From: Pseudoruminococcus massiliensis
GTDB lineage: Bacteria > Bacillota > Clostridia > Oscillospirales > Acutalibacteraceae
DNA length: 64,000 nt
Direction: 5' to 3'
Assembly: GCF_900291955.1 (NCBI RefSeq)
Contig: NZ_OLMR01000001.1
Span: 186,001 to 250,000 of the forward strand
Part shown: piece by piece, positions 9,414-18,619 of the stretch
How positions within the stretch are numbered: the stretch's first letter is position 1
Layout: each line of letters starts with the position of its first letter
Notes under the pieces: generated by a model
Told to the model about the DNA's origin: nothing
Databases searched by the model: none
What the model saw: only the letters and a program-made list of their open reading frames with translations
Made by a program: the position numbers and the translations under genes

Positions 9414-9662
9414 TTAAGAGAAGAATGCGATAGCATTAAGTGCTATAACCAAGAGGAAGAATACAATAGCAATTATTCTTGTCCATCTTGCAAGGAAAGA
9501 ATCGAGTGAGCGTGACTTGTGCTTTGAGTAGAATGTATCTGAGCTTCCACCCATAATAGCACCCATACCCTGTTGATGTCCCTCTTGAAGCATAATGATA
9601 ATAACAATCACAACTGCCAAAAGAAGAAGAACTGCACCCAAAACGATTTCCCAAATACTCAT
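9414..9662 (-). CDS. secG: Preprotein translocase subunit SecG
   Basis: A small inner-membrane partner of SecYE, 82 residues. Two transmembrane segments (residues about 3-24 and 57-79) flank the family hallmark LQEGHQQGMGAIMGGSSDTF. The frame is open upstream to 9692, but AGGAGGAAATTATCA directly precedes the ATG at 9662, so that start is used. It is transcribed from its own promoter. Confidence 0.95.
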   Translation of the reverse strand: MSIWEIVLGAVLLLLAVVIVIIIMLQEGHQQGMGAIMGGSSDTFYSKHKSRSLDSFLARWTRIIAIVFFLLVIALNAIAFFS

Positions 9663-9723
9663 TGATAATTTCCTCCTAAAATCTATAAACAAAAATAAGT
9701 AAATTCATTTCAATAGCTTTATT

Positions 9724-9752
9724 ATTTTATCACAATAGCGAAAATAATGCAA
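9724..9752 (-). promoter_or_regulatory. Promoter of secG
   Basis: TTGCAT (9747-9752), a 17-bp spacer ending TGTGA, and TAAAAT (9724-9729) on the minus strand, 62 bp before the ATG. Confidence 0.72.
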
Positions 9753-9802
9753 GCACTTTTTTAACTTTTATTTATAAAATTCGGAAGAAAATTCTAATTT
9801 TC

Positions 9803-11158
9803 TTATTTTGTCGCGAGGTTATACATAGCCTCAAGGCAAATTTGTGCATGGAGGAAGAATTTTTCTTCGTCCATACTTTCATCAACAGCATGGATATTGC
9901 ATTCTTCGTTCATAATCGCACCAAATGCAACACCTCTGTTTTGGAGAGTTCTTGCGTAAGTGCCACCACCTGTCGAGAAAAGATTGGCTTCTTCGCCTGT
10001 TATAGTCTTATATGCGTCCTTGAGAAGTCCGATAATCGGAGCAGTTTCAGGAACATAAAGCGGAGGATTATTTGCTTTAATCTTAATCTTCAAGCCATCA
10101 TATGCGGCACGCTGACGAATTTTGAAGATAATATCATCACTATCAGCTGATACTGGGTATCTTATATCGAGAGTAGCTTTCATATAAGTTTCGCCAATAT
10201 CTACTGTGCCGACATTTACTGTCAAAGCTCCTGATTGTTTATCACTACACTTGATTCCAAGTGAAAAGCCATCTGTTTCAAGACCGACAGCATCATCAAG
10301 AAATGCACAAAGACTACCAAGAACTGTTTGACCAAAATTAGCAGCAAGAAGTCTTATAAGATTGGTTGCTGCATTAAAGCCAAGCTCAGGAGTTGAACCA
10401 TGAGCTGCCTTGCCCTTTGAAATAATCTGCATACCGTCTATTGTGTAATCGAAATCATAATCGCCTGGTTTTGCATCAGCAAAACGGCGGAGCTGATGGT
10501 CTTCTGTTTCGGAGCAATCTATAAGTGCATAGGCTTTTGCTGCAACTGCATTGATTGCGTTTCCTGCTTTCATAGCAGTAAGAGTTTTTGCATTGTTTTC
10601 GTTAGAGTAAACCTCAATTTGGAGGATACCCTTTTCAACATTACAAATTCCGTATTCAAGGTCTGGAGTAAAGCCCATATTCGGAAGTGGCTGTTTTGAG
10701 AAATATCTATCCATATCAGCCATACCAACTTCCTCAGAAGCACCGAAAATAGTACGAAGTCTGCGTTTAAATGAAACTCCACTATCCTTTAATGCCTTTA
10801 AGCAATAAAGAGCAATTATTGCCGGACCTTTATCATCGGCTATTCCTCTGCCATAAAGTCTGCCATTATTTCTTGTGAGTGCGAATGGTTCAACACTCCA
10901 ACCGTCACCGCTTGGTACTACATCAACATGAGAAAGTACAGCGGCTATTTCGTCACCCTTACCATACTCGGCATGACCTGCAATGTCATCAACATTCTCT
11001 GTTGTGAGTCCCATTTCTTCCGCTCTCTTGAGAATGAATTTTAATGCCTCAGACGCATCTTCCTGACTTTTTGACGAAACGGACTGTATCTTTAAAAGTT
11101 CGTCTAAATCTTTTAAAATATCTTCCTTATAATCAAGAATTTTTTCACCAAAGCTCAT
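9803..11158 (-). CDS. M20-family dipeptidase (PepV/Sapep type)
   Basis: A 451-residue zinc dipeptidase or Xaa-dipeptidase, cytoplasmic, releasing amino acids from short peptides. Metal-ligand motifs are VLSHVDVVPSGDGW (His-x-Asp), GRGIADDKGP (bridging Asp) and FGASEEVGMADM (Glu-Glu). The C-terminal ligand region GGGTYARTL resembles the Sapep/PepV subfamily. The ATG is 26 bp after the yfhO-like stop, so the two are probably co-transcribed. Exact substrate range cannot be read from sequence. Confidence 0.9.
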   Translation of the reverse strand: MSFGEKILDYKEDILKDLDELLKIQSVSSKSQEDASEALKFILKRAEEMGLTTENVDDIAGHAEYGKGDEIAAVLSHVDVVPSGDGWSVEPFALTRNNGRLYGRGIADDKGPAIIALYCLKALKDSGVSFKRRLRTIFGASEEVGMADMDRYFSKQPLPNMGFTPDLEYGICNVEKGILQIEVYSNENNAKTLTAMKAGNAINAVAAKAYALIDCSETEDHQLRRFADAKPGDYDFDYTIDGMQIISKGKAAHGSTPELGFNAATNLIRLLAANFGQTVLGSLCAFLDDAVGLETDGFSLGIKCSDKQSGALTVNVGTVDIGETYMKATLDIRYPVSADSDDIIFKIRQRAAYDGLKIKIKANNPPLYVPETAPIIGLLKDAYKTITGEEANLFSTGGGTYARTLQNRGVAFGAIMNEECNIHAVDESMDEEKFFLHAQICLEAMYNLATK

Positions 11159-11184
11159 AATATCACCTATCCTTATTTAATATT

Positions 11185-13716
11185 TTATTCTAAATCAGAT
11201 TCATTATTTTTGTCTTGAGAACTATTTTCAGGTTCTTTTTCGATTTCTTGTGGAATATTCTCCTCGACCTCTGAATTTGCGTAGCTGGAAATATCTATCT
11301 CATCTGTTTCAATATTATCTTCAGAAAGAGCATGTTTTCCCTCTTTTTTCTTTTTAAGCTTTGTAGGAATAAGCATATAAGCTATAAAAACAACTACGCA
11401 AGCACCTGTTACACCTAAACCAAGTGTGAAATTAGGTGTTTTATAATCAAAACGAATTTCACATCTTGTATTAGCAGGAACTCTTACAGCCATAAAGCCA
11501 ACATTTACCTTTTCAATATCGGTTTGCTTACCATTTACATATGCTGTCCAGCCCTTTGTGTATGGTACGCTAAAGAATACAAGCTCATCACTATCCTTTG
11601 TTGTGATGTGGGAAGTAAAGCCACCATTATCAAACTTTGTGTCTGTGCAAGTAAGCTTATTTCTATTCTCGCAATCCTTCTTATATTCTTCTTCGGTATA
11701 TTCATACTTATAGATATTCTTTGCCTTAGTAAGAATATCACCATATTTTTCAGCTTGCTCATCTGTGAGAACCATAGCTTTGAGCAAGAGCAAGTGACGG
11801 TTAGATTCGGAACACTGTTCATACTGTTTTTCTGTAATATATTCATCATAGGTGAAACCATATGGAATATAGCAATCATTTGTATAAACATCAAAATTAT
11901 TCTGTTTATTGAGATATGTCCAGTATGGCATCTTTGTTTCCTTTGTGACAACATTTCTGAATTTGCCATTGTAGTTAAAGAGATATTTGCAAGAAAGGAA
12001 ACTTCTTAAACCGTAATAATCTGCCTCAGGTCTTGATGCAACTGAACGCTCTACACCGACAGATTCATAAAATTCCATTATAGAACCCGGCACAACGCTC
12101 TGGAATGCCTGAATAGTAGGAATCTGCCAGAACATACCCATATTATCCATACAATCATAGAAATCCGAACGAACATCCTTTATGTCATCAAGCTCTAATC
12201 TATTACCACCATCAATAACATCTGAAATTATAAAATCACTCTTATATTGTCCCTGGTCTTTACCTGTGCCAACAATATAGAGGGAATAACCTGCGCAGAA
12301 GATTGAAAGCAAAATAGATGTAACCTTCATAAAGTTCTTATTCTTATTTTTCCAGAGATAAAGTACAATAGTTGTAAGAACAAGTCCTATAAGTGCAAAC
12401 GCAACATAAATCCAGAAGCGTTCAGGATATTCCATTAAACCATAGGTCGTAGTTTCTATACCGTTGACCTTCTCTGTCTTTGGCATAAGCCCGATAGCTG
12501 CTGCTATACCTACTGTAATTCCGAATGTAAAATTCAGACCATACTTGAAATTTGCTCTTTCACTATCAAGACAAAGTATAGTCGCAAGAACCATAACAAG
12601 TGTAAGCATATAATACCATCTTGCATAATATGACGCATTAAACAACTGGAATGCGCTATTTAATATCGGAACTAACGCACAAAGGAAAAGCATTGGAAGC
12701 AGATATTTCAACCACTTATACTTTTTCTTTCTAAGCTTCATAAAGCTGAATACGCCAACCATACTGAACATTGGCAGATATGCCGCAACAGAAGCCCATT
12801 TTGCATTTGAATCCGGAGTGAAGTTTGGTCTTGCTGGTAAATCTGGCGGGAAGAAGAAGGATTCTATAATATGCATATATCTCTGCTCCCAACCATATAA
12901 CAAAGCACTCCAACCACTTGGTGAATTTGATATACGAGGATTTTCTGTTATAGTTGCAAGCGTTGGCAAGAAAATAAACGCACTTGCCGCAAAACCAAGT
13001 ACTGCCTCAAAAATAATTTGAATTAACTTTTTAAAAGTAAATTCAAAATCTCCACAAGCAAGCTTTACTAACCAATAAAGAATCGCAAAAACCGCTTGTC
13101 CTGCAAAAAAATAGTAGTTTATAGTACAGCTTAGAAAGGCTGTAATTACAAGTACGCCCTTGCGTCCTGTATACATAATTTCGTCAACCGCTGCAAGAAG
13201 CAGTGGAAATGTAATCATTGCTTCGTGGAAATGATTAAAGAATATGTTATAAACTCCAAAGCCTGAAAATGCGTAAAGTATGCCACCTATAACTGCATAG
13301 TCTTTATTTTTGACATATCTTTTCAAATATACAAAAGCAGAAAGTGAACAGCAAGCAAATTTCAGAACATACAGTGGTCCCATAAGATGCGGTACAGCTG
13401 GACTTGGGAAAAGCATTGTCAGCCAAAAGAACGGACTTGCTATCATATAAAAGCTATATGAACCAACTATATCTGCTCCAAGGTCTGTGGTATTGCTCCA
13501 ACCAAAATTTCCGTTTTGAATAGAATCATGAATCATCTGATAAAACGGTATCTGCTGAACATTAAAGTCGCCGTAATAAAGAAAATATCCTTTATCCATT
13601 ATAATAAATGGAAGAAAAAGCACTATTGCTATTATAGCAGGAATTAAAAATGCTTTTAGATAATAATGCCCCTTTTTGTTGCCGAGGAGCGTATTCTGAG
13701 GAATGTCGTTTTCCAT
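11185..13716 (-). CDS. YfhO-family polytopic membrane protein (GT-C-like)
   Basis: An 843-residue protein with about twelve hydrophobic segments in the first 480 residues, an extracellular-type region (about residues 490-760), a last membrane span near residue 775, and an acidic tail rich in Glu, Asp and Asn. Length and layout match YfhO proteins, which act in lipid-linked glycosylation of lipoteichoic acid or wall polymers in some Firmicutes. The first-loop YFLYYGDFNVQQIPFYQ fits a GT-C fold Asp motif. Start ATG follows GGAGAGATAAA. Upstream of the M20 peptidase gene. The sugar substrate is unknown. Confidence 0.85.
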   Translation of the reverse strand: MENDIPQNTLLGNKKGHYYLKAFLIPAIIAIVLFLPFIIMDKGYFLYYGDFNVQQIPFYQMIHDSIQNGNFGWSNTTDLGADIVGSYSFYMIASPFFWLTMLFPSPAVPHLMGPLYVLKFACCSLSAFVYLKRYVKNKDYAVIGGILYAFSGFGVYNIFFNHFHEAMITFPLLLAAVDEIMYTGRKGVLVITAFLSCTINYYFFAGQAVFAILYWLVKLACGDFEFTFKKLIQIIFEAVLGFAASAFIFLPTLATITENPRISNSPSGWSALLYGWEQRYMHIIESFFFPPDLPARPNFTPDSNAKWASVAAYLPMFSMVGVFSFMKLRKKKYKWLKYLLPMLFLCALVPILNSAFQLFNASYYARWYYMLTLVMVLATILCLDSERANFKYGLNFTFGITVGIAAAIGLMPKTEKVNGIETTTYGLMEYPERFWIYVAFALIGLVLTTIVLYLWKNKNKNFMKVTSILLSIFCAGYSLYIVGTGKDQGQYKSDFIISDVIDGGNRLELDDIKDVRSDFYDCMDNMGMFWQIPTIQAFQSVVPGSIMEFYESVGVERSVASRPEADYYGLRSFLSCKYLFNYNGKFRNVVTKETKMPYWTYLNKQNNFDVYTNDCYIPYGFTYDEYITEKQYEQCSESNRHLLLLKAMVLTDEQAEKYGDILTKAKNIYKYEYTEEEYKKDCENRNKLTCTDTKFDNGGFTSHITTKDSDELVFFSVPYTKGWTAYVNGKQTDIEKVNVGFMAVRVPANTRCEIRFDYKTPNFTLGLGVTGACVVVFIAYMLIPTKLKKKKEGKHALSEDNIETDEIDISSYANSEVEENIPQEIEKEPENSSQDKNNESDLE

Positions 13717-13756
13717 TTTATCTCTCCTTGTATTTTTGCTTTATTTATATATAAAA

Positions 13757-13827
13757 ATATCCTAAATTCATAGGATATGCAATAATTTATATAAGGCAAT
13801 TTTATCACACATACCTATAAAATTCAA
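13757..13827 (-). promoter_or_regulatory. Promoter and 5'-UTR hairpin of the yfhO-like gene
   Basis: TTGAAT (13822-13827), a 17-bp spacer ending TGTGA, and TAAAAT (13799-13804). An 8-bp-arm palindrome ATATCCTA/TAGGATAT (13757-13778) lies in the untranslated leader, 41-62 bp before the ATG. Confidence 0.72.
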
Positions 13828-13854
13828 GCATATCGAAACAGACTCACAGGGTTT

Positions 13855-13882
13855 TTGAATGAGCAGACTAAAATGATATAAT
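13855..13882 (+). promoter_or_regulatory. Plus-strand promoter ahead of a degraded locus
   Basis: TTGAAT (13855-13860), a 16-bp spacer ending ATGA, and TATAAT (13877-13882). It diverges from the yfhO promoter. Downstream there is only a short AT-rich palindrome (about 13901-13921), no convincing gene until the remnant starting near 14018. Confidence 0.55.
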
Positions 13883-14017
13883 CAAGTAGAAATGGGTTAT
13901 ATAATAAAAAATTATATAGGAAATAGAAGATACACAAAGTGTTGATTATAATGCTTTTAGCGGTTATTTGTGGGGCACTATCGTTAAAAGTAGAAATATT
14001 AGCAAGAAAGAACGGTT

Positions 14018-14761
14018 ATGATATACACCCCAAAAGTTAAACACTTTTGGGGTGTGTGGTGTGTATTATTTAAAATGGATATTACTGATAAACAACTCAA
14101 ATGCTTGCTTGATAAAATGTTACAAATTAGTTTTGTTTATAATTTATCTGCTCATTTAAATTCCACCGAAAGAAGCAAATCAATATTGTCCATTGCCGTA
14201 TGGTATTTTGACGGCGTGGCATATAGCACTTTGCCAACCATTACTAAGTTTGAAAGCGGGAAAAAATATGTATATTCTGTTATGTTGTTGCCAAAAATCG
14301 GATATACCTTCAGCAAGGAAGTCACCGTTACAGTGAACGGAAACACAGTGACAGCAGTTCCCGCCACAGACGGATATCTGAGTCTTCCTAATGTAAAAAC
14401 TATTACGCCGACCGCAATCACTCAGGTAAACATTGAGAGCCTATATAATTATGGTGTAGGCGATTTTCCCAGAAAAACGGCAGAACCGTTTGATGAAGAA
14501 GCAGACAAATATGAGATTGCCCACGAATTCTGTAAATAAATGGAAAACAGCAATCCTGTTGCGTTCTGGTACTCTGACGAAAACAAATATATTCCATCTA
14601 TGAAGAAAATCACACAGTTTGAAGCAGTTAAAGACTATATGTATTACATTGAGTTGAGAGCAAAAGCTAGATACACTTTCGCTGACAACTTGAGTATAAG
14701 AAAGCTTTATTGGGAGAAATTCCATATTTCTTGCATATTCTTAATATGTTTTCCTAAATAG
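14018..14761 (+). pseudogene. Remnant of a repeat-containing surface protein, interrupted by an in-frame stop
   Basis: Two open stretches, 14018-14539 and 14540-14761, share one frame and are split only by a TAA at 14537-14539. Each contains a copy of the same module: W-Y/F-x-D followed by ITKFESGKKYVYSVML..GYTF in the first and ITQFEAVKDYMYYIEL..RYTF in the second. Such beta-rich modules are typical of large exported clostridial proteins. There is no signal peptide, no good ribosome site, and the 5' end begins inside a palindrome, so I read this as the decayed tail of a surface protein. Two short independent genes are the alternative. Confidence 0.6.
14025..14055. repeat. Perfect 13-bp inverted repeat (ACACCCCAAAAGT)
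   Basis: Arms at 14025-14037 and 14043-14055, loop of 5 nt. It overlaps the apparent 5' end of the remnant ORF. It looks like two abutted outward-facing ends of an IS or MITE, or an orphan terminator stem. No transposase is nearby. Confidence 0.6.
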
Positions 14762-14840
14762 TACAAACTGACTATTGTCCACTTATATTTTTGAATGTAT
14801 TTCGGATTTCTTGAAGACATTTTTTATTCCTCTTATTACA

Positions 14841-14883
14841 AAAAGCACCAATCGATTCATTCAACCGATTGGTACTTTATTTT
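14841..14883 (-). terminator. Bidirectional terminator
   Basis: The stem CCAATCG/CGATTGG (14848-14872) has T-rich flanks on both sides (GCTTTTTG on minus, ACTTTATTTTG on plus). It ends the small minus-strand gene at 14908. Confidence 0.72.
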
Positions 14884-14907
14884 GTTATGTATTAAAAGTT
14901 TTATATC

Positions 14908-15201
14908 TTAGCTTTCATCTGATATAATCTTCATAGCATTCTTCGTCATAGAATTCCTTGACGAAGAATGTACAACAACATCATTCTCAGGCATAATGAA
15001 GCTGAGAACATATCCCTTTTCATTATCGTAGCTAAGCATCAGCTCTGCTCCCTCTAACCAAAACGAATAGTCCGTATCGGTTGCTAACATAGAGTAATAT
15101 AATATAACCTTTTCTCCAGCACAGTATCGGTCTTTTGCGTTCGTATACCAAAATTTTTTACCGCAGTAATCAACCTTATACTTCTTTTTAAACAAATACA
15201 T
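14908..15201 (-). CDS. Small protein of unknown function
   Basis: A 97-residue protein with no signal peptide or membrane span. It starts YLFKKKYKVDYCGKKFWY and has a C-terminal SFIMPENDVVV strand followed by a polar SSRNSM segment, a pattern of short beta-rich proteins common in Ruminococcus-like genomes. I do not recognise a function. A GGGAGG ribosome site sits only 2 nt before the ATG at 15201; a TTG 6 nt further in (YLFKK) would have better spacing. It follows a 52-codon membrane ORF and is followed by a terminator. Confidence 0.6.
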   Translation of the reverse strand: MYLFKKKYKVDYCGKKFWYTNAKDRYCAGEKVILYYSMLATDTDYSFWLEGAELMLSYDNEKGYVLSFIMPENDVVVHSSSRNSMTKNAMKIISDES

Positions 15202-15221
15202 CACCTCCCTTCTGAATTATG

Positions 15222-15380
15222 TCACTCAACATTTTTCATAATCTTTATGCCAATCCAAATAAAGAAAATTGTTGCAATTATCAATACAATCATCGCCACT
15301 AACAGATTCCATAGTCCAATTAACGCACTTAATGCAGGTGAAACTGCCAAAAGTGCAATCACCTTTGCAAGTTGCATCAT
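15222..15380 (-). CDS. Predicted 52-residue membrane protein
   Basis: The minus-strand translation begins MMQLAKVIALLAVSPALSAL and ends KIMKNVE. It contains two hydrophobic helices joined by an IGLWN turn. Upstream lies an extended -10 TGTTATAAT (around 15428-15436) with a poor -35. The stop is 21 bp before the start of the 97-residue gene, so the two would share a transcript. The ribosome site (GAAAAGAAG) is weak, so expression is not certain. Confidence 0.45.
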   Translation of the reverse strand: MMQLAKVIALLAVSPALSALIGLWNLLVAMIVLIIATIFFIWIGIKIMKNVE

Positions 15381-15669
15381 ATACTTCTTTTCATTCTTGA
15401 GCTTATGTAATCTTATATAATTATTATAACATAAACTTTCAAAAAGTGAATCATAAATATGATATTTTGTTTTAAATCGGATAGTTATCTGTTTTTATGA
15501 TTTTTTATTTTTGCAAATTACAATAGCAAATTGCGAGAAATATATAACTCCTTATAACTTATACATATTTAACAATATCAAATAACCTATATATTCCTGC
15601 CTCTATTTAATATAATCAATGGAAACTCTTATTTCTTATTTTAAAAATTTAAGAATTTAAGAATCTTAA

Positions 15670-15810
15670 TATTTTACACCAAATTCCCGAAAAAATATAA
15701 AAATTTATACTAATAAGATTATTATATTAAAAAATATAAGTACAGTATTTATCAGTGTTTAAAAGGATTTAAAAGGTTATAAAATTAATAGTTGCATTTT
15801 GATAAAAAAC
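15670..15810 (+). repeat. Left boundary direct repeat of the mobile element (attL-like)
   Basis: A 141-bp AT-rich sequence matching 28544-28684. The first 103 bp (15670-15772) are identical and the remainder has four scattered differences. It contains the -35-like TTGCAT that in the right copy belongs to the ppiB promoter. It bounds, with its partner, a segment holding two recombinases, an excisionase-like gene and phage regulators. Confidence 0.85.
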
Positions 15811-16072
15811 TACCTTTTCAATAAATCAAGTCCATAAAAGCCGTATAACCAAGCCATTTATAAGCACTTTGAGTTCTAAGAATTTTAATTTTGACACCTA
15901 TTTGACACCAAAGTTTAAGAAAGCCTTTAATCGTGATTTTATCTTAAAAAATATAATAATTTTTTAGAGCTGAAAATTTAAAGTGTTATGTGTAGATGAA
16001 CCACTTAATATTACACTATTAAGCAATATCTATCTTCAAAATGTAAATATGGGGTAATATGTTCTTATATGT
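15811..16072. other. Non-coding left end of element with integrase-arm-like repeats
   Basis: No gene seen. TTTTGACACCTA occurs at 15889-15900, with a second GACACC at 15904. The same motif occurs near the right end (28469 and 28534), fitting arm-type binding sites for the tyrosine integrase. Confidence 0.5.
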
Positions 16073-16102
16073 AAAAAAGGTACAGCATAAAGCCATACCT
16101 TA
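16073..16102 (-). terminator. Terminator after the serine recombinase gene
   Basis: The stem AAGGTA/TACCTT is followed on the minus strand by TTTTTTAC, immediately after the stop codon at 16106. Confidence 0.72.
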
Positions 16103-16105
16103 TAG

Positions 16106-16741
16106 TTATTGCAACTTGTTTTCATATTTTTTAACCAAATTATAAAATGTATTTCTTTTTAAGTTTAATATTTCCATTGCATAAGTTGCAGTGATTTTCT
16201 TATTTTTCCATTGGTTATATATTTCTACCCAATTTTCAGGAAATGTTTTAGGTGGTCTGCCTATTGCATTTCCTTTTTTGCCTATTCTTTTTCCGTCAAT
16301 AATTTTCATTGAAGCAATTCCTTCAGCTTGTCTTTTTTTAATGCGTTTTCGCTCATCTTCAGCTATTGATGTGAGAACTTCAATGATGATGTTATTAACC
16401 ATATCAAAAATCCACTCATTACCTTCTACATTATTTAATGTACTTGGTATATCTAATATTTTTACCTTTACACCTATTGATTGAAAATATCTTAATTCCT
16501 CTTTTAACTGTTCTTTATTTCTTCCTAATCTATCAAGTGAAGTTACATATAATGTATCACCTTTTATAAGTTTACCAATTCCACATTTTAATGATTTATA
16601 GCCATCTCGGTTAAAATCTTTACCACTCGCCTTATCTACGATAATCATATCTTCCGAAACATACTCACTTAAAGCTTGAATTTGCCTTGCAAGACTTTGT
16701 TCTTTAGTTGATACTCTTGCATAACCTACAATTTTACTCAT
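16106..16741 (-). CDS. Serine recombinase (resolvase/invertase family)
   Basis: A 211-residue small serine recombinase. The catalytic serine lies in VGYARVSTKEQS. The conserved LYVTSLDRLGRNK block follows, then the E-helix ending EDERKRIKKRQAEGI, then a C-terminal helix-turn-helix (ATYAMEILNLKRNTFYNLV). It probably acts as a resolvase or invertase on element DNA. The upstream TTG at 16753 is rejected because GGGAG is better placed for the ATG at 16741. No inverted-repeat invertible segment was recognised beside it. Confidence 0.92.
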   Translation of the reverse strand: MSKIVGYARVSTKEQSLARQIQALSEYVSEDMIIVDKASGKDFNRDGYKSLKCGIGKLIKGDTLYVTSLDRLGRNKEQLKEELRYFQSIGVKVKILDIPSTLNNVEGNEWIFDMVNNIIIEVLTSIAEDERKRIKKRQAEGIASMKIIDGKRIGKKGNAIGRPPKTFPENWVEIYNQWKNKKITATYAMEILNLKRNTFYNLVKKYENKLQ

Positions 16742-17435
16742 AACAAACAACACTCCCGAAATTCATTTGAAATAATTATATCAAAAGTGTTTATATAAGT
16801 CAATGAGATTTATAAACATTTATAAATATTAGCATATAAAGTTTTATAAACATAAAATACACTGCTTTTTGATATTTAATAAAGTATACTTTTATAAACA
16901 CTTATAACAATTTCAGCTTTTAAAATGATGAAATAAATATCGCTGTGTGTTTTTCGGACAGCGTTTTTAGAACTTAAAATAAACTAATCCAATCTTGATA
17001 TTCTTATCTCAATTACAAAATGTTATTGAGTTTTGAATCCTTATTGAGCGTATGCTTGGCGGACTCTCAATATTGTTACTTCTATCTCTTAACGATTAGA
17101 CACATAATCTTAATGTTGGTTTTAGCTTTTTTAAAAAACAATCTATCTTAATTAACAAAGGGGTAACATCTCGTTACCCCATATCTATCCTATAATCAAT
17201 ATTAGCTCAACTAATACCAATAAGCTATTTAAAAGTATATCATACATTAAAGCATAATCATTAAGTCAATAGTTGTATTCCGCTCTCGTGATTAAGTACA
17301 TCTAATATAACTACTTAACCTAAAGCATTTTAACTTTTGAGAGCGGTAATAATATGTCATAATTCTTATTATGAAAAATAAAACACGAATTTTATTCACT
17401 ATTATTTTTACTCCTTTATTTATTTTTATGACATT
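16742..17435. other. 694-bp non-coding stretch with hairpins
   Basis: No gene seen. It contains a terminator-like hairpin CGCTGT/ACAGCG plus TTTTT (16941-16968, plus strand), a perfect stem GGGGTAAC/GTTACCCC (17160-17180), and a nested dyad CCGCTCTC - TTAAGTA - TACTTAA - GAGAGCGG (17280-17346). The last lies just past the end of the gene at 17436 and shares motifs with the response-regulator leader. Confidence 0.55.
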
Positions 17436-18002
17436 TTATACATTTGCAAAAGAAAGTGCACTGCTATTCAACACAACTTGTCTTTCTTTTTCGCTCCATG
17501 ACATCACCCAGCCTTCTGTTTCTTGCTTTAAATATTTTATTTCAAAATTCATCCAAATTTTATAATAATGTTTATCGCTATTACATAATTCAATAAATTT
17601 TTCTACAGTTTTATCAAGTGAACAATTTTCAAAAACCTTTCTTTCTTCACAATAATATGATAATTCCCAATCTGTTACTTCTTGCATAGGTTCATCAATA
17701 ACAATAGTAAATTTATACCCTTGACCGCTTTTTATTGTTTTTGCTGCACTATTATATAAAAACGCATTAAGTGTTAATGACCTAAGAATTGCTGGTACAT
17801 TTTTATCGCAATAAAAATCAGATACTGTACAAGTCCTTTTAAGAACCTCCTCTCTTTTCTTTTGTGCTTTCTCTTCTCGCATTCTAAAGGCTTCCCTTTT
17901 TCTTTGCTCCTGCTCTTTCAGATATTTATTATATCTTTTATTAGTAAAACATTGATTAGGATTGCTTCTTCCTATAATAAGCCCAAGTAAAAAATCTAAC
18001 AT
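17436..18002 (-). CDS. Unknown protein with N-terminal hydrophobic segment and coiled coil
   Basis: A 188-residue protein. The first 12 residues (MLDFLLGLIIG) are hydrophobic, followed by a basic/acidic helix rich in KEQEQRKREAFRMREEK (residues about 28-60), then a mixed alpha/beta domain. The ATG at 18002 is preceded by GAGGTGTTAATT, preferred to the longer frame at 18020. It is third in a minus-strand run with the RHH regulator and the Uma2-family gene (39-bp gap). Function not recognised. Confidence 0.6.
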   Translation of the reverse strand: MLDFLLGLIIGRSNPNQCFTNKRYNKYLKEQEQRKREAFRMREEKAQKKREEVLKRTCTVSDFYCDKNVPAILRSLTLNAFLYNSAAKTIKSGQGYKFTIVIDEPMQEVTDWELSYYCEERKVFENCSLDKTVEKFIELCNSDKHYYKIWMNFEIKYLKQETEGWVMSWSEKERQVVLNSSALSFANV

Positions 18003-18041
18003 AATTAACACCTCATCCATTTGTCAATATGTTTATTGCTT

Positions 18042-18587
18042 TTAAAGTAACTCGGATATATTTATTTCAAGTGGTGTAGCTTTATCTTTATAAATCCAAA
18101 CGGGGATTATTTCGGTAAAATCATACTTTTCCATATCAAAATCTTCATCAAAGTGGTAAACTGTTACACTCTGCTTTTTAGGGTCTACTATCCAGTATTC
18201 ACGCACACCATAAGCTTGATAAAGGTTTAGCTTTAATAAATAATCGTGTATAGCATTACTTGAAACAATTTCAATTATCCAATCAGGAGCACCAGAACAG
18301 CCTTTATCGGTTAGTTTACTTGAATCACATATTACGGATATATCAGGAATAACAACGGTACTTTCAGATAGCTTTACATCAAAAGGAGCGGTATATACTT
18401 CGCATTTTCCTTTGTTTTTTTTGATATAGTTGAATATTGTAGCTGACAATTCCATTGATATTTTTTGATGTATTCTAAGTGGTGACGGCGACATATCGTA
18501 GATAACACCTTCAATCAGTTCTACACAAGTTCCTTCGGGAAGTGCGTAAAAATCTTTTATTGTGTATTTAATATCCTTTGCCTGCAT
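18042..18587 (-). CDS. Uma2-family (DUF820) endonuclease-like protein
   Basis: A 181-residue protein of the PD-(D/E)xK-fold Uma2 family. Conserved blocks in order are a GVIYDMSPSPLRIHQ loop, VVIPDISVICD (Asp ligand), GAPDWIIEIVSS (Glu of the ExV/ExK motif) and KLNLYQAYGVREYWIVDP. The family is very common in cyanobacteria and many Firmicutes, and its biological role is unsettled. It lies 32 bp downstream of a ribbon-helix-helix gene inside the mobile element. Confidence 0.88.
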   Translation of the reverse strand: MQAKDIKYTIKDFYALPEGTCVELIEGVIYDMSPSPLRIHQKISMELSATIFNYIKKNKGKCEVYTAPFDVKLSESTVVIPDISVICDSSKLTDKGCSGAPDWIIEIVSSNAIHDYLLKLNLYQAYGVREYWIVDPKKQSVTVYHFDEDFDMEKYDFTEIIPVWIYKDKATPLEINISELL

Positions 18588-18619
18588 ACTGTTTACCCCA
18601 CTTTCATTTATTTTATTTC

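Noticed and set aside
13951-14040. 29-codon ORF ending DIHPKS before the surface-protein remnant
   Set aside because: Weak ribosome site, another frame equally open, and it runs into the palindrome; no support as a gene.
17154-17180. GGGGTAAC/GTTACCCC stem as a terminator of the gene at 17436
   Set aside because: It lies 250 bp past the stop and the following T-run is short; kept only as a hairpin within the non-coding stretch.
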